DNA of 63,374 nt from JAJZRJ01 sp040757055 (GTDB taxonomy: Bacteria > Desulfobacterota > Desulfobulbia > Desulfobulbales > Desulfurivibrionaceae), in NCBI GenBank assembly GCA_040757055.1, contig JBFLXY010000013.1, positions 1 to 63,374 on the forward strand. The letters are read 5' to 3'. The notes beneath the pieces were generated by a model that saw only the letters and a list, made by a program, of their open reading frames with translations, did no database searches and was not told the DNA's origin. The position numbers and the translations under genes were made by a program. This document shows, one piece after another, positions 19,084 to 28,148 of the stretch (position 1 is the stretch's first letter; the number at the start of each line of letters is the position of its first letter).

Positions 19084-20610
19084 TTACGGGATCATGAATT
19101 TGGCTACGGCCATCGGCCCGCCCGGCAGGGTGCCGACCTGGGTGAGCAGGTGGTTGACGCTGGCGTGCAGCACCTTGAGGAACGGTTCCGGCGAGAGGCC
19201 GATCCAGAGGACGAAGAAGAGCAGCGGCGTGAGCGTCACGATCTCGCGGGTATTGAGGTCCGTGAGGCCGGAGTGATCCGGATTCTGCGGAAAGCCCCAG
19301 ATCACCCGCTGCAGGAGGCGGAACATATAGGCGGCCGCCAGCACCGCGCCGGGGATGGCAAAGGCAGCCACCACCTTGTTCTTGGCAAAGCTGCCGACCA
19401 GCACCAGGAATTCGCCGACAAAGCTGTTGGTGCCGGGAAAGGCCAGCGAGGAGAGCGAGAAAAAGGCGAGGAAGGTCACATAGACCGGCATGTACTTGCC
19501 GATGCCGGCGTGCCGGGCCAGCTCGCGGCTGTGGGTCCGCTCATAGACCATGCCCACGCAGAAGAAGAGCGCGCCGGTGGTGATACCGTGGTTGATCATC
19601 TGCAGGATGGCGCCCTCGATGCCCTGGCTATTGAGGACAAAGATGCCCAGGGTGACAAACCCCATGTGGCCCACGCTGGAATAGGCGATGAGCTTCTTCA
19701 TGTCCTGCTGGGCCAGGGCGGTGAAGCCGCCATAGAGAATGCCCGCAATGGAGAGCCAGAGGATGTAGGGCATGAAGGTCATGGTCGCCGCCGGCGTGAT
19801 GGGCAGGCAGAAACGCAGGAATCCGTAAGTGCCCATCTTCAGCAGCACCGAGGCCAGGATCACCGAGCCGGCGGTGGGCGCCTCGACGTGGGCGGCGGGT
19901 AGCCAGGTGTGGAACGGGAACATCGGCACCTTGATGGCAAAGGCCAGGAAGAAGGCGAGGAAGACCCAGATCTGGAAGGAGGTGGAGAAGCCCTGCCCCA
20001 TGAGCTGCGGGATGCTGAAGGTGTGCGGGTCGGTGTTCAGATAGAGGGCGATGATGGCCACCAGGAGGAGCACCGAACCGGCCAGGGTATAGAGGAAGAA
20101 CTTGATCGAGGCGTAGGTCTTCCGCGGCCCGCCCCAGACGGCGATGAGCAGGTACATCGGGATGAGCATCGCCTCCCAGAAGACATAGAAGAGCACCAGG
20201 TCCAGGGCCATGAAGACGCCCAGCATGGAAGTCTCCATGAGCAGAAGGCAGACCATGAATTCCTTGACCCGCTTTTCGATGTAGCGCCAGGAACCCAGCA
20301 CGCAGAGGGGCATGAGCAGGGTGGTCATCAGCACCAGCAGCAGGCTGATGCCGTCGATGCCCAGGGTATAGTTGATGTCGAGGGCCGGGATCCAGGCGTG
20401 GTGCTCACCGAACTGGTAGAGATGGGTGGTGAGGTCGAAGTTCCGGTAGAGCGGCAGCGACAGGAGCGCGGTGACCACGGTGACGATGAGGGTCCAGTTG
20501 CGGCAGGCATTCTCCCCCGGCATGGCCAGCAGCAGCAAGGCGCCGATGAGCGGCAGGAAAATGAGGACGCTTAAGTAAGGAAACCCGGAGTTCAGTATGA
20601 GAAAATCCAT
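19084..20610 (-). CDS. nuoM: Complex I subunit M (antiporter-like membrane subunit)
   Basis: The 508-residue protein has the NuoM signature: LDINYTLGIDGISLLLVLMT near residue 80, FYVFWEAMLIPMYLLI with the key glutamate, FPFHTWLPAAHVEAPTAGSVILASVLLKMGTYG, and DMKKLIAYSSVGHMGFV. It is expected to pump protons in the membrane arm. Length is normal. It follows the larger NuoL-like subunit with an 11-base gap. Confidence 0.96.
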   Translation of the reverse strand: MDFLILNSGFPYLSVLIFLPLIGALLLLAMPGENACRNWTLIVTVVTALLSLPLYRNFDLTTHLYQFGEHHAWIPALDINYTLGIDGISLLLVLMTTLLMPLCVLGSWRYIEKRVKEFMVCLLLMETSMLGVFMALDLVLFYVFWEAMLIPMYLLIAVWGGPRKTYASIKFFLYTLAGSVLLLVAIIALYLNTDPHTFSIPQLMGQGFSTSFQIWVFLAFFLAFAIKVPMFPFHTWLPAAHVEAPTAGSVILASVLLKMGTYGFLRFCLPITPAATMTFMPYILWLSIAGILYGGFTALAQQDMKKLIAYSSVGHMGFVTLGIFVLNSQGIEGAILQMINHGITTGALFFCVGMVYERTHSRELARHAGIGKYMPVYVTFLAFFSLSSLAFPGTNSFVGEFLVLVGSFAKNKVVAAFAIPGAVLAAAYMFRLLQRVIWGFPQNPDHSGLTDLNTREIVTLTPLLFFVLWIGLSPEPFLKVLHASVNHLLTQVGTLPGGPMAVAKFMIP

Positions 20611-20621
20611 GATCGCGATCC

Positions 20622-22406
20622 TCAGCTCGAAAATACGTAGAGGGTGACCAGCAGGGCCACGATGGAAACCGCATAGAAGATGTTGTACTGGAGCTGGCCG
20701 GCCTGCACCTTGCGGACCTGGCCGCCCACCCCGCGCACCACCTTGGCAATGCCGTCCACCACGCCGTCGATGGCGTGCCAGTCAAACCACGACCAGAACC
20801 GGGCGGTGGTCATCAGCGGGAAGAGGCCGATATAGCGGTATGCCTCGCTCACCGCGTTGTCCGCCCACTGGATCGGCTTCTTGGCCAGCCACAGGAAGCC
20901 GCGGCCGCCCATGCGGTAGAACCAGTCGAGGTCGATGCTGATGGTCGCTTCCGGCGCCAGCTTCTTGGTAAAGAGGAAGAAGCCCAGGGCGGTGAAGAGC
21001 AGGATCTGCAAGGTCTCCGAGAGATGGTAGCCGGTGTACGGCTCGTAATGCACCGGGTAGGGCAGCATGTTGTAGAGGTACGGCGTGTAGGAACCAATGA
21101 AGATGCAGAGCACCGAGGCGATGATCATGGCGGCCTGCATGTTCCAGGGCGGATCGGCCGCCTTCTCCCAGGTCTCCTGCGAGCAGTTGTTCTTGCCGAA
21201 CCAGATGAAGTACGGGACCTTGAGGCCGGTATGGAGGAAGGTACCGGCCGAGGCGAGCATCAAGAGGAAGGCGGCCCAGTAGATGTGTTCCTCGAACCCG
21301 GCGGCCACGATCATCGACTTGCTGACAAAGCCGGAGAAGAGCGGGAAGGCGGAGATGGAGAGGCCGCCGATCAGGGTATAGAGGAAGGCCAGCGGCATCT
21401 TCGGATAGAGGCCGCCCAATTCGCTGAACTTGCTCTTGCCGGTCATGTAGAGCACCGAGCCGCAACCCATGAAGAGGAGCCCCTTGTACAGGATGTGGGC
21501 AAAGGCATGGGCGCAGGCGCCGTTGATCGCCATCTCGGTACCGATGCCCACACCGGCCACCATGTAGCCGACCTGGCTGATGATGTGGTAGGCCAAGAGG
21601 CGACGGGAGTCGTTTTCGAGCACCGCGTAGACCACGCCGTAGAGGGCCATGACCACGCCCAGCGGCACCAGGATGTCCATGCCGGCAAAGCCGCGGGCCA
21701 GGGCGTAGACCGCGGTCTTGGTGGTGAAGGCGCACATGAAGACCGCGCCGCTGACGGTGGCCTCGCCGTAGGCGTCGGGCAGCCAGGCATGGAACGGCGG
21801 CACCGCGGCATTGAGGATGAAACCGATCATGATGAGCCAGGTGGAGAGGGTCGGGGTATCAACCCCCACCGGGCCGAAGGAGAGGTCGCCGCCGGTGGCC
21901 TGGTAGCGCAGGACAAAGCCGGCCAGCAGGGCCAGACCGCCGGCGGTATGGACCAGCAGGTAGCGGTAGCCGGTGGCCAGCGACTCCTGCCGCTTGCGGA
22001 ACCATACCAGGAAGACCGAGGAAAAGGCCATGACCTCCCAGAAGAGGAAGAGCACCAGGTAGTCGGCGGCAAAGATGACCCCCAGCGAGCCGGCCACATA
22101 GAACCAGGCGGCCATGTGTTCGTATTCGTTCTCCACGTGCAGGCCGTAGAGGGTGCCGATGATGCACATCAGCGTCATGATGTAGGCAAAGACCAGGCTC
22201 AGGTTGTCCACCCGGCCGAAGGTCACGTACCAGTCGAGGAACTGGAAGACGCCGAAGGTGCCGCGCGGCATGAAGAGCACCGCGGCAAAGGCCAGGGTCG
22301 GAATCGCCAGCAGGTAGGGCTTGCGCAGCACGCCGCGAAAAAACGGCAGCGCCAGGGCACCCAGGATCAGAATCAGGGCCGGGTGTATCCAGAGATTACT
22401 TATCAT
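20622..22406 (-). CDS. MrpD/NuoL-like antiporter subunit with NuoL-type C-terminal extension
   Basis: This 594-residue membrane protein has the antiporter-like fold (FLFWEVMAFSSVFLVWF, AAVPPFHAWLPDAYGEATVSGAVFMCAFTTKTAVYALAR, LLAYHIISQVGYMVAGVG). It is closer to the Na+/H+ antiporter D-type than to classical NuoL. Its last 110 residues carry amphipathic stretches and a final helix with DGVVDGIAKVVRGVGGQVRKVQAGQLQYN. This is like the end of NuoL, where the long lateral helix and last transmembrane helix lie. I infer that it takes the distal NuoL position in this complex I. It overlaps the small gene upstream by 11 bases. Confidence 0.85.
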   Translation of the reverse strand: MISNLWIHPALILILGALALPFFRGVLRKPYLLAIPTLAFAAVLFMPRGTFGVFQFLDWYVTFGRVDNLSLVFAYIMTLMCIIGTLYGLHVENEYEHMAAWFYVAGSLGVIFAADYLVLFLFWEVMAFSSVFLVWFRKRQESLATGYRYLLVHTAGGLALLAGFVLRYQATGGDLSFGPVGVDTPTLSTWLIMIGFILNAAVPPFHAWLPDAYGEATVSGAVFMCAFTTKTAVYALARGFAGMDILVPLGVVMALYGVVYAVLENDSRRLLAYHIISQVGYMVAGVGIGTEMAINGACAHAFAHILYKGLLFMGCGSVLYMTGKSKFSELGGLYPKMPLAFLYTLIGGLSISAFPLFSGFVSKSMIVAAGFEEHIYWAAFLLMLASAGTFLHTGLKVPYFIWFGKNNCSQETWEKAADPPWNMQAAMIIASVLCIFIGSYTPYLYNMLPYPVHYEPYTGYHLSETLQILLFTALGFFLFTKKLAPEATISIDLDWFYRMGGRGFLWLAKKPIQWADNAVSEAYRYIGLFPLMTTARFWSWFDWHAIDGVVDGIAKVVRGVGGQVRKVQAGQLQYNIFYAVSIVALLVTLYVFSS

Positions 22407-22647
22407 AGTAGTCCTCGCGGGTCATGATACCGAGATGCCCGTACCACTTGGAGACAAAGATGATGAGCACGCAGGCGATAAAACCAAAGAGCGACCAGAA
22501 GCCGGGATAGTGCTCCACCGCGGTGTGGGCGTGGTGCTTGTCCACAAAGAGGGCGTCCCACACCACCAGCAGCGCCAGTCCCGCATAGGAGAGCCGGATT
22601 ACCAGCCGCAGCCGGTCGCGGAAGAAGTCGATAATTTTGACGATCAT
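22396..22647 (-). CDS. Small two-helix membrane protein between antiporter-like subunits, unknown
   Basis: The 83-residue protein has a basic N-terminus (FFRDRLRLVIRL), two hydrophobic segments (about residues 20-33 and 50-65), a histidine-rich loop (DKHHAHTAVEHYPGFW) and an acidic tail ending in EDYYDK. It overlaps the genes on both sides (ATGA at its start, 11 bases at its end), so it is translationally coupled to the two antiporter-like subunits. It does not look like NuoJ, NuoK, MrpF or MrpG. I infer an accessory subunit bridging the two large ones, with no known function. Confidence 0.75.
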   Translation of the reverse strand: MIVKIIDFFRDRLRLVIRLSYAGLALLVVWDALFVDKHHAHTAVEHYPGFWSLFGFIACVLIIFVSKWYGHLGIMTREDYYDK

Positions 22648-24143
22648 CCTGTCACCGCCTTGACGAAGTTCATGATGAAATCAGGGTAGATGCCGATGAC
22701 CACCGAGATGATGGCGGCGATCATCAGCGGAATGACCATGGTAAGCGGCGCCTCCTTGATGCCGGTGTAGGCCTCGCCCGCCGGCGGCTTGCCGAAAAAG
22801 GCCTTGAAGGTGACCGGCGCAAAGTAGCCGACATTGAGCAGGGTGCTGCCCAGGAGGATTACCAGGATTCCGATCTGGCCGGCATCGAGCGCCCCGGTCA
22901 GCAGATACCACTTGGTGACGAAGCCGGCCACCGGGGGCGCACCGATCATACTGAGCGAGGCGATGGCAAAGGCGGCGAAGGTGAAGGGCATGGCCCGGCC
23001 GAGGCCGCTCATCTCGGAGATGTTCTTCTTGTGGGTGGCCACGTAGATGGCGCCGGCGCAGAAGAAGAGGGTGATCTTCGAGAAGGCGTGGTTGGCGATG
23101 TGGATGATGCCGCCCTCGATGCCGGTGGGGGTCAGGAGCGCCACGCCGAGAATGATGTAGGAGAGCTGGCTCACCGTGGAGTAGGCGAGCCGCGCCTTGA
23201 GGTTGTCCTTGGAAAGGGCGATGATCGAGGCCATAAGCACGGTGAAGGAGACAAAGTAGGCGGTGGGAGTGCCGAGGTTGAGGGCGGCCATGGTATCGAC
23301 GCCGAAGACATAGAGCATCACCCGGGTGGTGGAGAAGACGCCGACCTTGACCACCGCCACCGCATGGAGGAGCGCGGAGACCGGGGTGGGGGCCACCATG
23401 GCGCCGGGCAGCCAGTTGTGGAACGGCATCACGCCGTTCTTGGCAAAGCCGAGCAGGCAAAATACATAGAGCACCGTGACCAGCAGCCCCTGGGCATCGA
23501 CCACGCCGGCCGGGAAGATGCCGGTGTTGATGTTGTCGGCAAAGTCCAGGGTGCCGGTGAGCAGGTAAATGAGGATCATCGCCGGCAGCACCAGTCCCTT
23601 GGCGGTGGTGGTGAGATAGACGATGTATTTCTTGGCGCCCTCGTAGCCCTCTTCATCCTGATGGTGGGCAACCAGCGGGTAGGTGCCGATGCTGACGATC
23701 TCGTAGAAGAGGTACATGGTGAAGAGGTTGTCGGAGAAGGCGACGCCGATGGCGCCGAAGAGGGCCAGGGCGAAACAGGCGTTGAAGCGGGTCTGGGCAT
23801 GCTCATGGAGTCCCCGCATGTAGCCGGCGGAGTAAAAGACCGCGAGAATCCACAGGAAGGAGGCAACCACCGCGAAGATCATGGAGAAGGCATCTACCCT
23901 GAGCGTCACCGAAAGTCCGGGCAGTATCTTGAAGAGCGGCAGGACGATCTGCTTGCCAAGCCCCATCGGCGCCGGCAGGATGGTGGGGATCATGGAGGCG
24001 ATGATGCCGAACATGGTGACGGCCGCCACCAGCGACCACCCCTCGCGGATGTTCGGCTTCCGGCCGGAAAGCATCACCATGACGCTGCCGGCCAGGGCGA
24101 CCAGCAGGGCGAGCAGAGGCTTGATCGAGACAATGGTTTCCAT
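22644..24143 (-). CDS. MrpD-like proton-translocating antiporter subunit of complex I
   Basis: The 499-residue protein starts at METIVSIKPLL (24143); an upstream in-frame extension overlaps nuoK and is rejected. It has the MrpD/NuoM-type core: LFTMYLFYEIVSIGTYPLVAHHQ, GVMPFHNWLPGAMVAPTPVSALLHAVAVVKVGVF, LKARLAYSTVSQLSYIILG and APPVAGFVTKWYL. Such subunits occur in Mrp antiporters, energy-converting hydrogenases and some complex I variants. Its place directly after nuoK and before M and N argues for membership of this complex I rather than a separate Mrp antiporter, since no other mrp genes are present. Confidence 0.88.
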   Translation of the reverse strand: METIVSIKPLLALLVALAGSVMVMLSGRKPNIREGWSLVAAVTMFGIIASMIPTILPAPMGLGKQIVLPLFKILPGLSVTLRVDAFSMIFAVVASFLWILAVFYSAGYMRGLHEHAQTRFNACFALALFGAIGVAFSDNLFTMYLFYEIVSIGTYPLVAHHQDEEGYEGAKKYIVYLTTTAKGLVLPAMILIYLLTGTLDFADNINTGIFPAGVVDAQGLLVTVLYVFCLLGFAKNGVMPFHNWLPGAMVAPTPVSALLHAVAVVKVGVFSTTRVMLYVFGVDTMAALNLGTPTAYFVSFTVLMASIIALSKDNLKARLAYSTVSQLSYIILGVALLTPTGIEGGIIHIANHAFSKITLFFCAGAIYVATHKKNISEMSGLGRAMPFTFAAFAIASLSMIGAPPVAGFVTKWYLLTGALDAGQIGILVILLGSTLLNVGYFAPVTFKAFFGKPPAGEAYTGIKEAPLTMVIPLMIAAIISVVIGIYPDFIMNFVKAVTG

Positions 24144-24156
24144 GATGCGCTGTCCT

Positions 24157-24483
24157 CTATCCTTCCAGTTCGGCCACGTCGTCCGTGTCGATGGATTTGA
24201 AATTCCGGTAGACGGCAATGATGATGCTGAGCGCGATGGCCGCTTCGGCCGCTGCGAGACCCATGATGAAGAGGGCAAAAATCTGCCCCACCGTGGGATC
24301 CGGGGCGAGGAAGCGGTTGAAGGCCATGAAATTCACCGAGGCGCCGGCCAGCACCAGCTCGGCCGAGATGAGCATGCCGATGAAGGTCCGGTTGCGCATC
24401 ATGCCGTAGATGCCGAAGCCAAAGAGCACCGCGCCGAGCACCAGGTAGGTGTTGAGGCTGTCTTGCAGGGCGAGAACGTCCAT
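24157..24483 (-). CDS. nuoK: Complex I subunit K
   Basis: The 108-residue, three-helix protein has the NuoK pattern: FGIYGMMRNRTFIGMLISAELVLAGASVNFMAF with the conserved membrane glutamate, and a second glutamate in AAAEAAIALSIIIAVYR. NuoK lines the central proton path of complex I. Its start is directly next to the nuoJ stop codon. It has a slightly longer C-terminal tail (DTDDVAELEG) than usual. Confidence 0.95.
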   Translation of the reverse strand: MDVLALQDSLNTYLVLGAVLFGFGIYGMMRNRTFIGMLISAELVLAGASVNFMAFNRFLAPDPTVGQIFALFIMGLAAAEAAIALSIIIAVYRNFKSIDTDDVAELEG

Positions 24484-25008
24484 TTATTTACTCCTTCCGG
24501 ACCGGGCCAGCACCAGCGACCCGATGATGGCAACCAAGAGCACCACGGAGATGAGTTCGAAGCTCATGCTGTAGGTGGTGAGCATCGACTGCCCGACCTC
24601 TTCAAGGGCCCCGTTGTTGATGCGGCAGCCCGTCGCCTGCCACGGGGTCTTGCCGGCCAGGGCCGTGAGCCCCGCGACCAGTACCGCGGCAGCCAGGATG
24701 CTCGCCGGGCCGGCCAAGGGGTGGATTTTGCCCACCCGCTTCAGTTCGTGGGGTTCCGCCAGCATGACGGCAAAGATGATGGTAACGCACACCGCGCCGG
24801 CGTAAATCAGGATCTGCATCAGGGCGACAAAGGGGCTGCCGAGGAAGTAATAGATGCCGGCCACACCGACCATGCAGAGAGCCAGGCCGGCGACGGCCCT
24901 GATCAGGCGGGCGGCACTGGTGGCGATCACGGCGCCGGCGATGGTCGCCGCCACGCAGCCGAGAAAAACGAGGCCGGCCAAGCCCTGTGGTGACAGTATG
25001 GGGGTCAT
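24484..25008 (-). CDS. nuoJ: Complex I subunit J
   Basis: The 174-residue protein has about five hydrophobic segments and the NuoJ signature FVALMQILIYAGAVCVTIIFAVML in its third helix, whose pi-bulge region is important for coupling. It overlaps nuoI by four bases and abuts nuoK. The length is normal. Confidence 0.94.
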   Translation of the reverse strand: MTPILSPQGLAGLVFLGCVAATIAGAVIATSAARLIRAVAGLALCMVGVAGIYYFLGSPFVALMQILIYAGAVCVTIIFAVMLAEPHELKRVGKIHPLAGPASILAAAVLVAGLTALAGKTPWQATGCRINNGALEEVGQSMLTTYSMSFELISVVLLVAIIGSLVLARSGRSK

Positions 25009-25448
25009 CCGTTCCGTTCCTCCAACCGTTTTTTCAGATCGAAGACATAGGCCTCACGGCGCAAGCCCGCGAGGTTGTAATCCTTCGAAAAGGTGATCGC
25101 GTCGGCCGGGCAGACCTCGACGCAGAGACCGCAGAGGCTGCATTTGGTGAAATCAAGGGTATAGCGGGTGAGCGCCTTCTTCTTGGCGCCCTCCACCTTC
25201 TCCCCCTCCACGATGATGCAGTTGGAGGGGCAGGTCTTCTGGCACATGCCGCAGACGATGCACTTGTCGCCGCCGGTTTCCGGATCGCGGACCAGCTCGA
25301 TGTGGCCGCGGAAGCGCGGCGTCATGGGCAGCACCTCGCGCGGGTACTGCACGGTGACCACCGGCTGGAAGAAGTACTTGATGGTGATCCCCAGGCCGAC
25401 GAACAGGCTCCAGGTCCCGCTGCAGATCTCTCTCAGATAGCCGATCAT
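25005..25448 (-). CDS. nuoI: Complex I subunit I (two 4Fe-4S clusters)
   Basis: The 147-residue protein carries two ferredoxin-type motifs, CIVCGMCQKTCPSNCI (about residue 63) and CSLCGLCVEVCP (about residue 102), which hold clusters N6a and N6b linking the electron-input module to NuoB. The N-terminus (GLGITIKYFFQP, RFRGHI) matches NuoI. It lies two bases after the nuoH stop codon and overlaps nuoJ. Confidence 0.96.
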   Translation of the reverse strand: MIGYLREICSGTWSLFVGLGITIKYFFQPVVTVQYPREVLPMTPRFRGHIELVRDPETGGDKCIVCGMCQKTCPSNCIIVEGEKVEGAKKKALTRYTLDFTKCSLCGLCVEVCPADAITFSKDYNLAGLRREAYVFDLKKRLEERNG

Positions 25449-25450
25449 GG

Positions 25451-26443
25451 TTAGAACACCTTCAACATGGCGCTGGTAAGGAGCAGATTAACGAACGAGA
25501 TCGGAATCAGTATCTTCCAGGACAGATTGAGCAAGCCGTAAAAAGTGGTGCGCGGGTAGGTCCAGCGAATCCAGATCACGGTGAAGATCAGGAAATACAT
25601 TTTAAGCAGGAACCAGTGCAGGCCGGGGTAGAGACCAAAGGGACAGCCCCAGCCGCCGAGGAAGAGGATGGTGGCCATGCTGCAGCCGATGACGATGTTG
25701 GCGTACTCGGCCATGAAGAAGACGCCGAAACCCATGCCCGGATACTCGGTGAAAGCACCGGCGATGAGTTCGCTCTCCGCTTCCGCCATGTCGAAGGGTG
25801 CCCGGTTGGTCTCGGCCAGCATGCAGACGAAGAAGATCAGGAAGGCCACCGGCATCAGGGGGCTGGCGGTCAGGTTGAAGAAGTTCCAGTGCCAGAAACC
25901 GCCCATCTGCTGGCCCACGATCTTGGTGAGGTTCATGGTGCCGCTGACCATCACCAGGGTCACCACCGTGACCAGCATGGGAATCTCGTAGGCCACGTTC
26001 TGCGAAACCACGCGGGCGGCGGAGATCACCGCGTACTTGTTGCGGGAGCCCCAGGCGCCGAGGAGCAGGCCGAGCACGTTCACCGAGGCGAAGGCGAAGA
26101 CCAGCAGCAGGCCGACGTCGATGTTTCTCGCCACCAGCGTCTCGCTGAAGGGAATGGTGACAAAGCCCATGATCGCGGGAATCATGACCAGGATCGGCGC
26201 GATCCGGAAGAGCACCGGGTCGACGCCCGCCGGCACGATGAGCTGCTTGGTCATCAGCTTGATGCCGTCGGCCAGGGGCTGCAACAGGCCGAACCAGCCA
26301 ACCTCCTTGGGGCCGATCCGACGCTGGATATGGCCGGCCTCCTTGCGCTCCAGCCAGACCAGATAGGCGGCGTTCAGAGCGGCAAAGGCGATAAACCCCA
26401 CCAGGAAGAGCAGCAGCCTGAACACTTCGGGATGTACACTCAT
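25451..26443 (-). CDS. nuoH: Complex I subunit H
   Basis: NuoH forms much of the quinone tunnel and joins the peripheral and membrane arms. The 330-residue protein starts at MSVHPEVF (26443); a longer in-frame extension overlaps nuoD and is rejected. Key motifs are WLERKEAGHIQRRIGPKEVG (about residues 30-49), ETNRAPFDMAEAESELIAGAFTEYPGM (about 205-231) and IRWTYPRTTFYGLLNLSWK. About eight transmembrane segments are visible. Confidence 0.97.
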   Translation of the reverse strand: MSVHPEVFRLLLFLVGFIAFAALNAAYLVWLERKEAGHIQRRIGPKEVGWFGLLQPLADGIKLMTKQLIVPAGVDPVLFRIAPILVMIPAIMGFVTIPFSETLVARNIDVGLLLVFAFASVNVLGLLLGAWGSRNKYAVISAARVVSQNVAYEIPMLVTVVTLVMVSGTMNLTKIVGQQMGGFWHWNFFNLTASPLMPVAFLIFFVCMLAETNRAPFDMAEAESELIAGAFTEYPGMGFGVFFMAEYANIVIGCSMATILFLGGWGCPFGLYPGLHWFLLKMYFLIFTVIWIRWTYPRTTFYGLLNLSWKILIPISFVNLLLTSAMLKVF

Positions 26444-26456
26444 GTCTAAGGACTCC

Positions 26457-27575
26457 TTACCTGTCGATCTCGGGAATGACCAGATCGAGACTTCCCATGA
26501 GGGCAAGGGCGTCGGGCAGCAGCATGCCTTGGCACGCCTCACCGAAAAGGCTCAGATTGGAGAAGGTGGGGGAACGCAGCTTGAGCCGGTAAGGCGTATT
26601 GGTGCCGTCGCTGACCACCCGGATGCCGAAAGAACCGCGCGCCGTTTCCACGGCATGGTAGTAGTCACCCTTGGCCGGCTTCAGGATCTTCGGCACCTTT
26701 TCGGCCATCACCGGGCCGGCCGGGAGCTTGGCGATGGCCTGCTCCACGATGCGCATGGACTGCTCGATTTCGTCCATCCGCACCATGTACCGGGCCATGG
26801 AATCGCCTTTGGGGTAGACCGGGACATCGAAGTTGAGTTCCGGGTAGATCGAATAGGGCTCGTGCCTGCGCACGTCGAAGTCGATGCCGGAACCTCTGGC
26901 CACCGGGCCGGTGGCGCCGTACTTGCGGCACATCTCCGGGGTGATGAAGCCGATGTCTTCGAGTCGCTTTCGGAGGATGATGTTCTTGGTCACGAGGGCA
27001 TGGTACATGGGCAGCCGCTCCCTGAGCCGCTTGATGAAGGCCAGGGCTCCGGGCACGAAATTCTCGTCGATGTCGTTGTACACCCCGCCGAAACGGAAGT
27101 AGCTGTAAGTGAGCCGGGAGCCGGTCACCGACTCCAGCAGGTCCAGGATCTGCTCGCGGTCGTCAAAGGCGTAGAGCAGCGGGGTGAATCCGCCCAGGTC
27201 GAGGACAAAGGCGCCGAACCAGAGCAGGTGGCTGGAGATGCGGTTCAATTCCGCGGTGATCACCCGGATATACTCGGCGCGCTCCGGCACCTCGATGCCG
27301 GCGGCCCGCTCCACCACCGCAACATAGCCATGGTTGTAGGCCAGGGCATGCAGGTAATCCATGCGGCCGGTATTGGGCATGAACTGGGCCCAGGTGCGGT
27401 TCTCGCCCATCTTCTCGTGCATGCGGTGGATGTAGCCCAGCACCGGCTCCGCCTCGACGATGTACTCGCCGTCCATCACCAGCTTGACCCGCAACACACC
27501 ATGGGTGGCCGGATGCTGCGGCCCCAGGTTGATGACGAAGGTTTCCTTGAGTTGCGTCTGGGCAAAGGCGCTCAT
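26457..27575 (-). CDS. nuoD: Complex I subunit D (49-kDa-type)
   Basis: The 372-residue protein starts its core with FVINLGPQHPATHGVLRV and includes GYIHRMHEKMGENRTW, DYLHALAYNHGYV, GATGPVARGSGIDFDVRRHEPYSIY and the C-terminal DALALMGSLDLVIPEIDR. It lacks the Ni-Fe cysteine pairs of hydrogenase large subunits, so it is a true NuoD of the quinone-reduction site. It overlaps nuoC by four bases. NuoC and NuoD are separate proteins here, not fused. Confidence 0.97.
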   Translation of the reverse strand: MSAFAQTQLKETFVINLGPQHPATHGVLRVKLVMDGEYIVEAEPVLGYIHRMHEKMGENRTWAQFMPNTGRMDYLHALAYNHGYVAVVERAAGIEVPERAEYIRVITAELNRISSHLLWFGAFVLDLGGFTPLLYAFDDREQILDLLESVTGSRLTYSYFRFGGVYNDIDENFVPGALAFIKRLRERLPMYHALVTKNIILRKRLEDIGFITPEMCRKYGATGPVARGSGIDFDVRRHEPYSIYPELNFDVPVYPKGDSMARYMVRMDEIEQSMRIVEQAIAKLPAGPVMAEKVPKILKPAKGDYYHAVETARGSFGIRVVSDGTNTPYRLKLRSPTFSNLSLFGEACQGMLLPDALALMGSLDLVIPEIDR

Positions 27576-28147
27576 GGCGTATAGTCCTTCAGCAGAGGAT
27601 GGAAATCGGCGTCCTCGGGCAGGAGCAGCGGCACCAGATAGGGATGGCCCACGAAGGTGATGCCGAAGAAGTCATGGGTCTCCCGCTCGTGCCAGTTGGC
27701 GCCGGGATAGACCTCCGAGATGGTCGGCACCTCGGGATTGTCCCGCGGCACGCGGGTGCGCACCGTCACCCGGCAGAGCGTCTCGTAATGATTGAAGTCG
27801 TAGACCACCTCCAGGTCGTCCACCCGGGAACCATCGGGCTCGGAGGGAGCGGCCGGTGCTGGAGGCGGTTCCTGCCCCGCTGCCTTAGCGGCCTCGGCAG
27901 CGGCCTTTGCCGCGGCGGCGGCCTTGGCAGCGGCCTCCTTCCTGAGGGCCGCCTTCTCGCCCAGCCAATCCACGCCGGTGATCGCCTCGATGAAGAAGCC
28001 GTGTTTATCGAGAACCGTGACAGCGGCGACCACCTGGTCCGGGGCCACGGTCACATCAAGGTGATTGCCCCGCTTGGCATATTCCGGTTCCGCTATTGCC
28101 AGGGCCGGCAGGGCGGCCATGGCCTGTTTAATTTCGCTCGTGTGCAT
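27572..28147 (-). CDS. nuoC: Complex I subunit C with an alanine-rich insertion
   Basis: The 191-residue protein has the 30-kDa subunit fold. The N-terminal half ends in AITGVDWLGEK and the conserved C-terminal part contains EVYPGANWHERETHDFFGI (about residues 145-163). Between them, about residues 66-109, is a low-complexity Ala/Lys/Glu helix followed by a Pro/Ala stretch, which is not part of the normal NuoC core. The family is normally about 150-200 residues without such an insert. The gene lies one base after nuoB and overlaps nuoD. Confidence 0.93.
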   Translation of the reverse strand: MHTSEIKQAMAALPALAIAEPEYAKRGNHLDVTVAPDQVVAAVTVLDKHGFFIEAITGVDWLGEKAALRKEAAAKAAAAAKAAAEAAKAAGQEPPPAPAAPSEPDGSRVDDLEVVYDFNHYETLCRVTVRTRVPRDNPEVPTISEVYPGANWHERETHDFFGITFVGHPYLVPLLLPEDADFHPLLKDYTP

Positions 28148-28148
28148 C

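Noticed and set aside
20622..24143. A separate Mrp-type Na+/H+ antiporter operon
   Set aside because: Only D-like subunits are present, without mrpA, B, C, E, F or G, and they are embedded between nuoK and nuoM.
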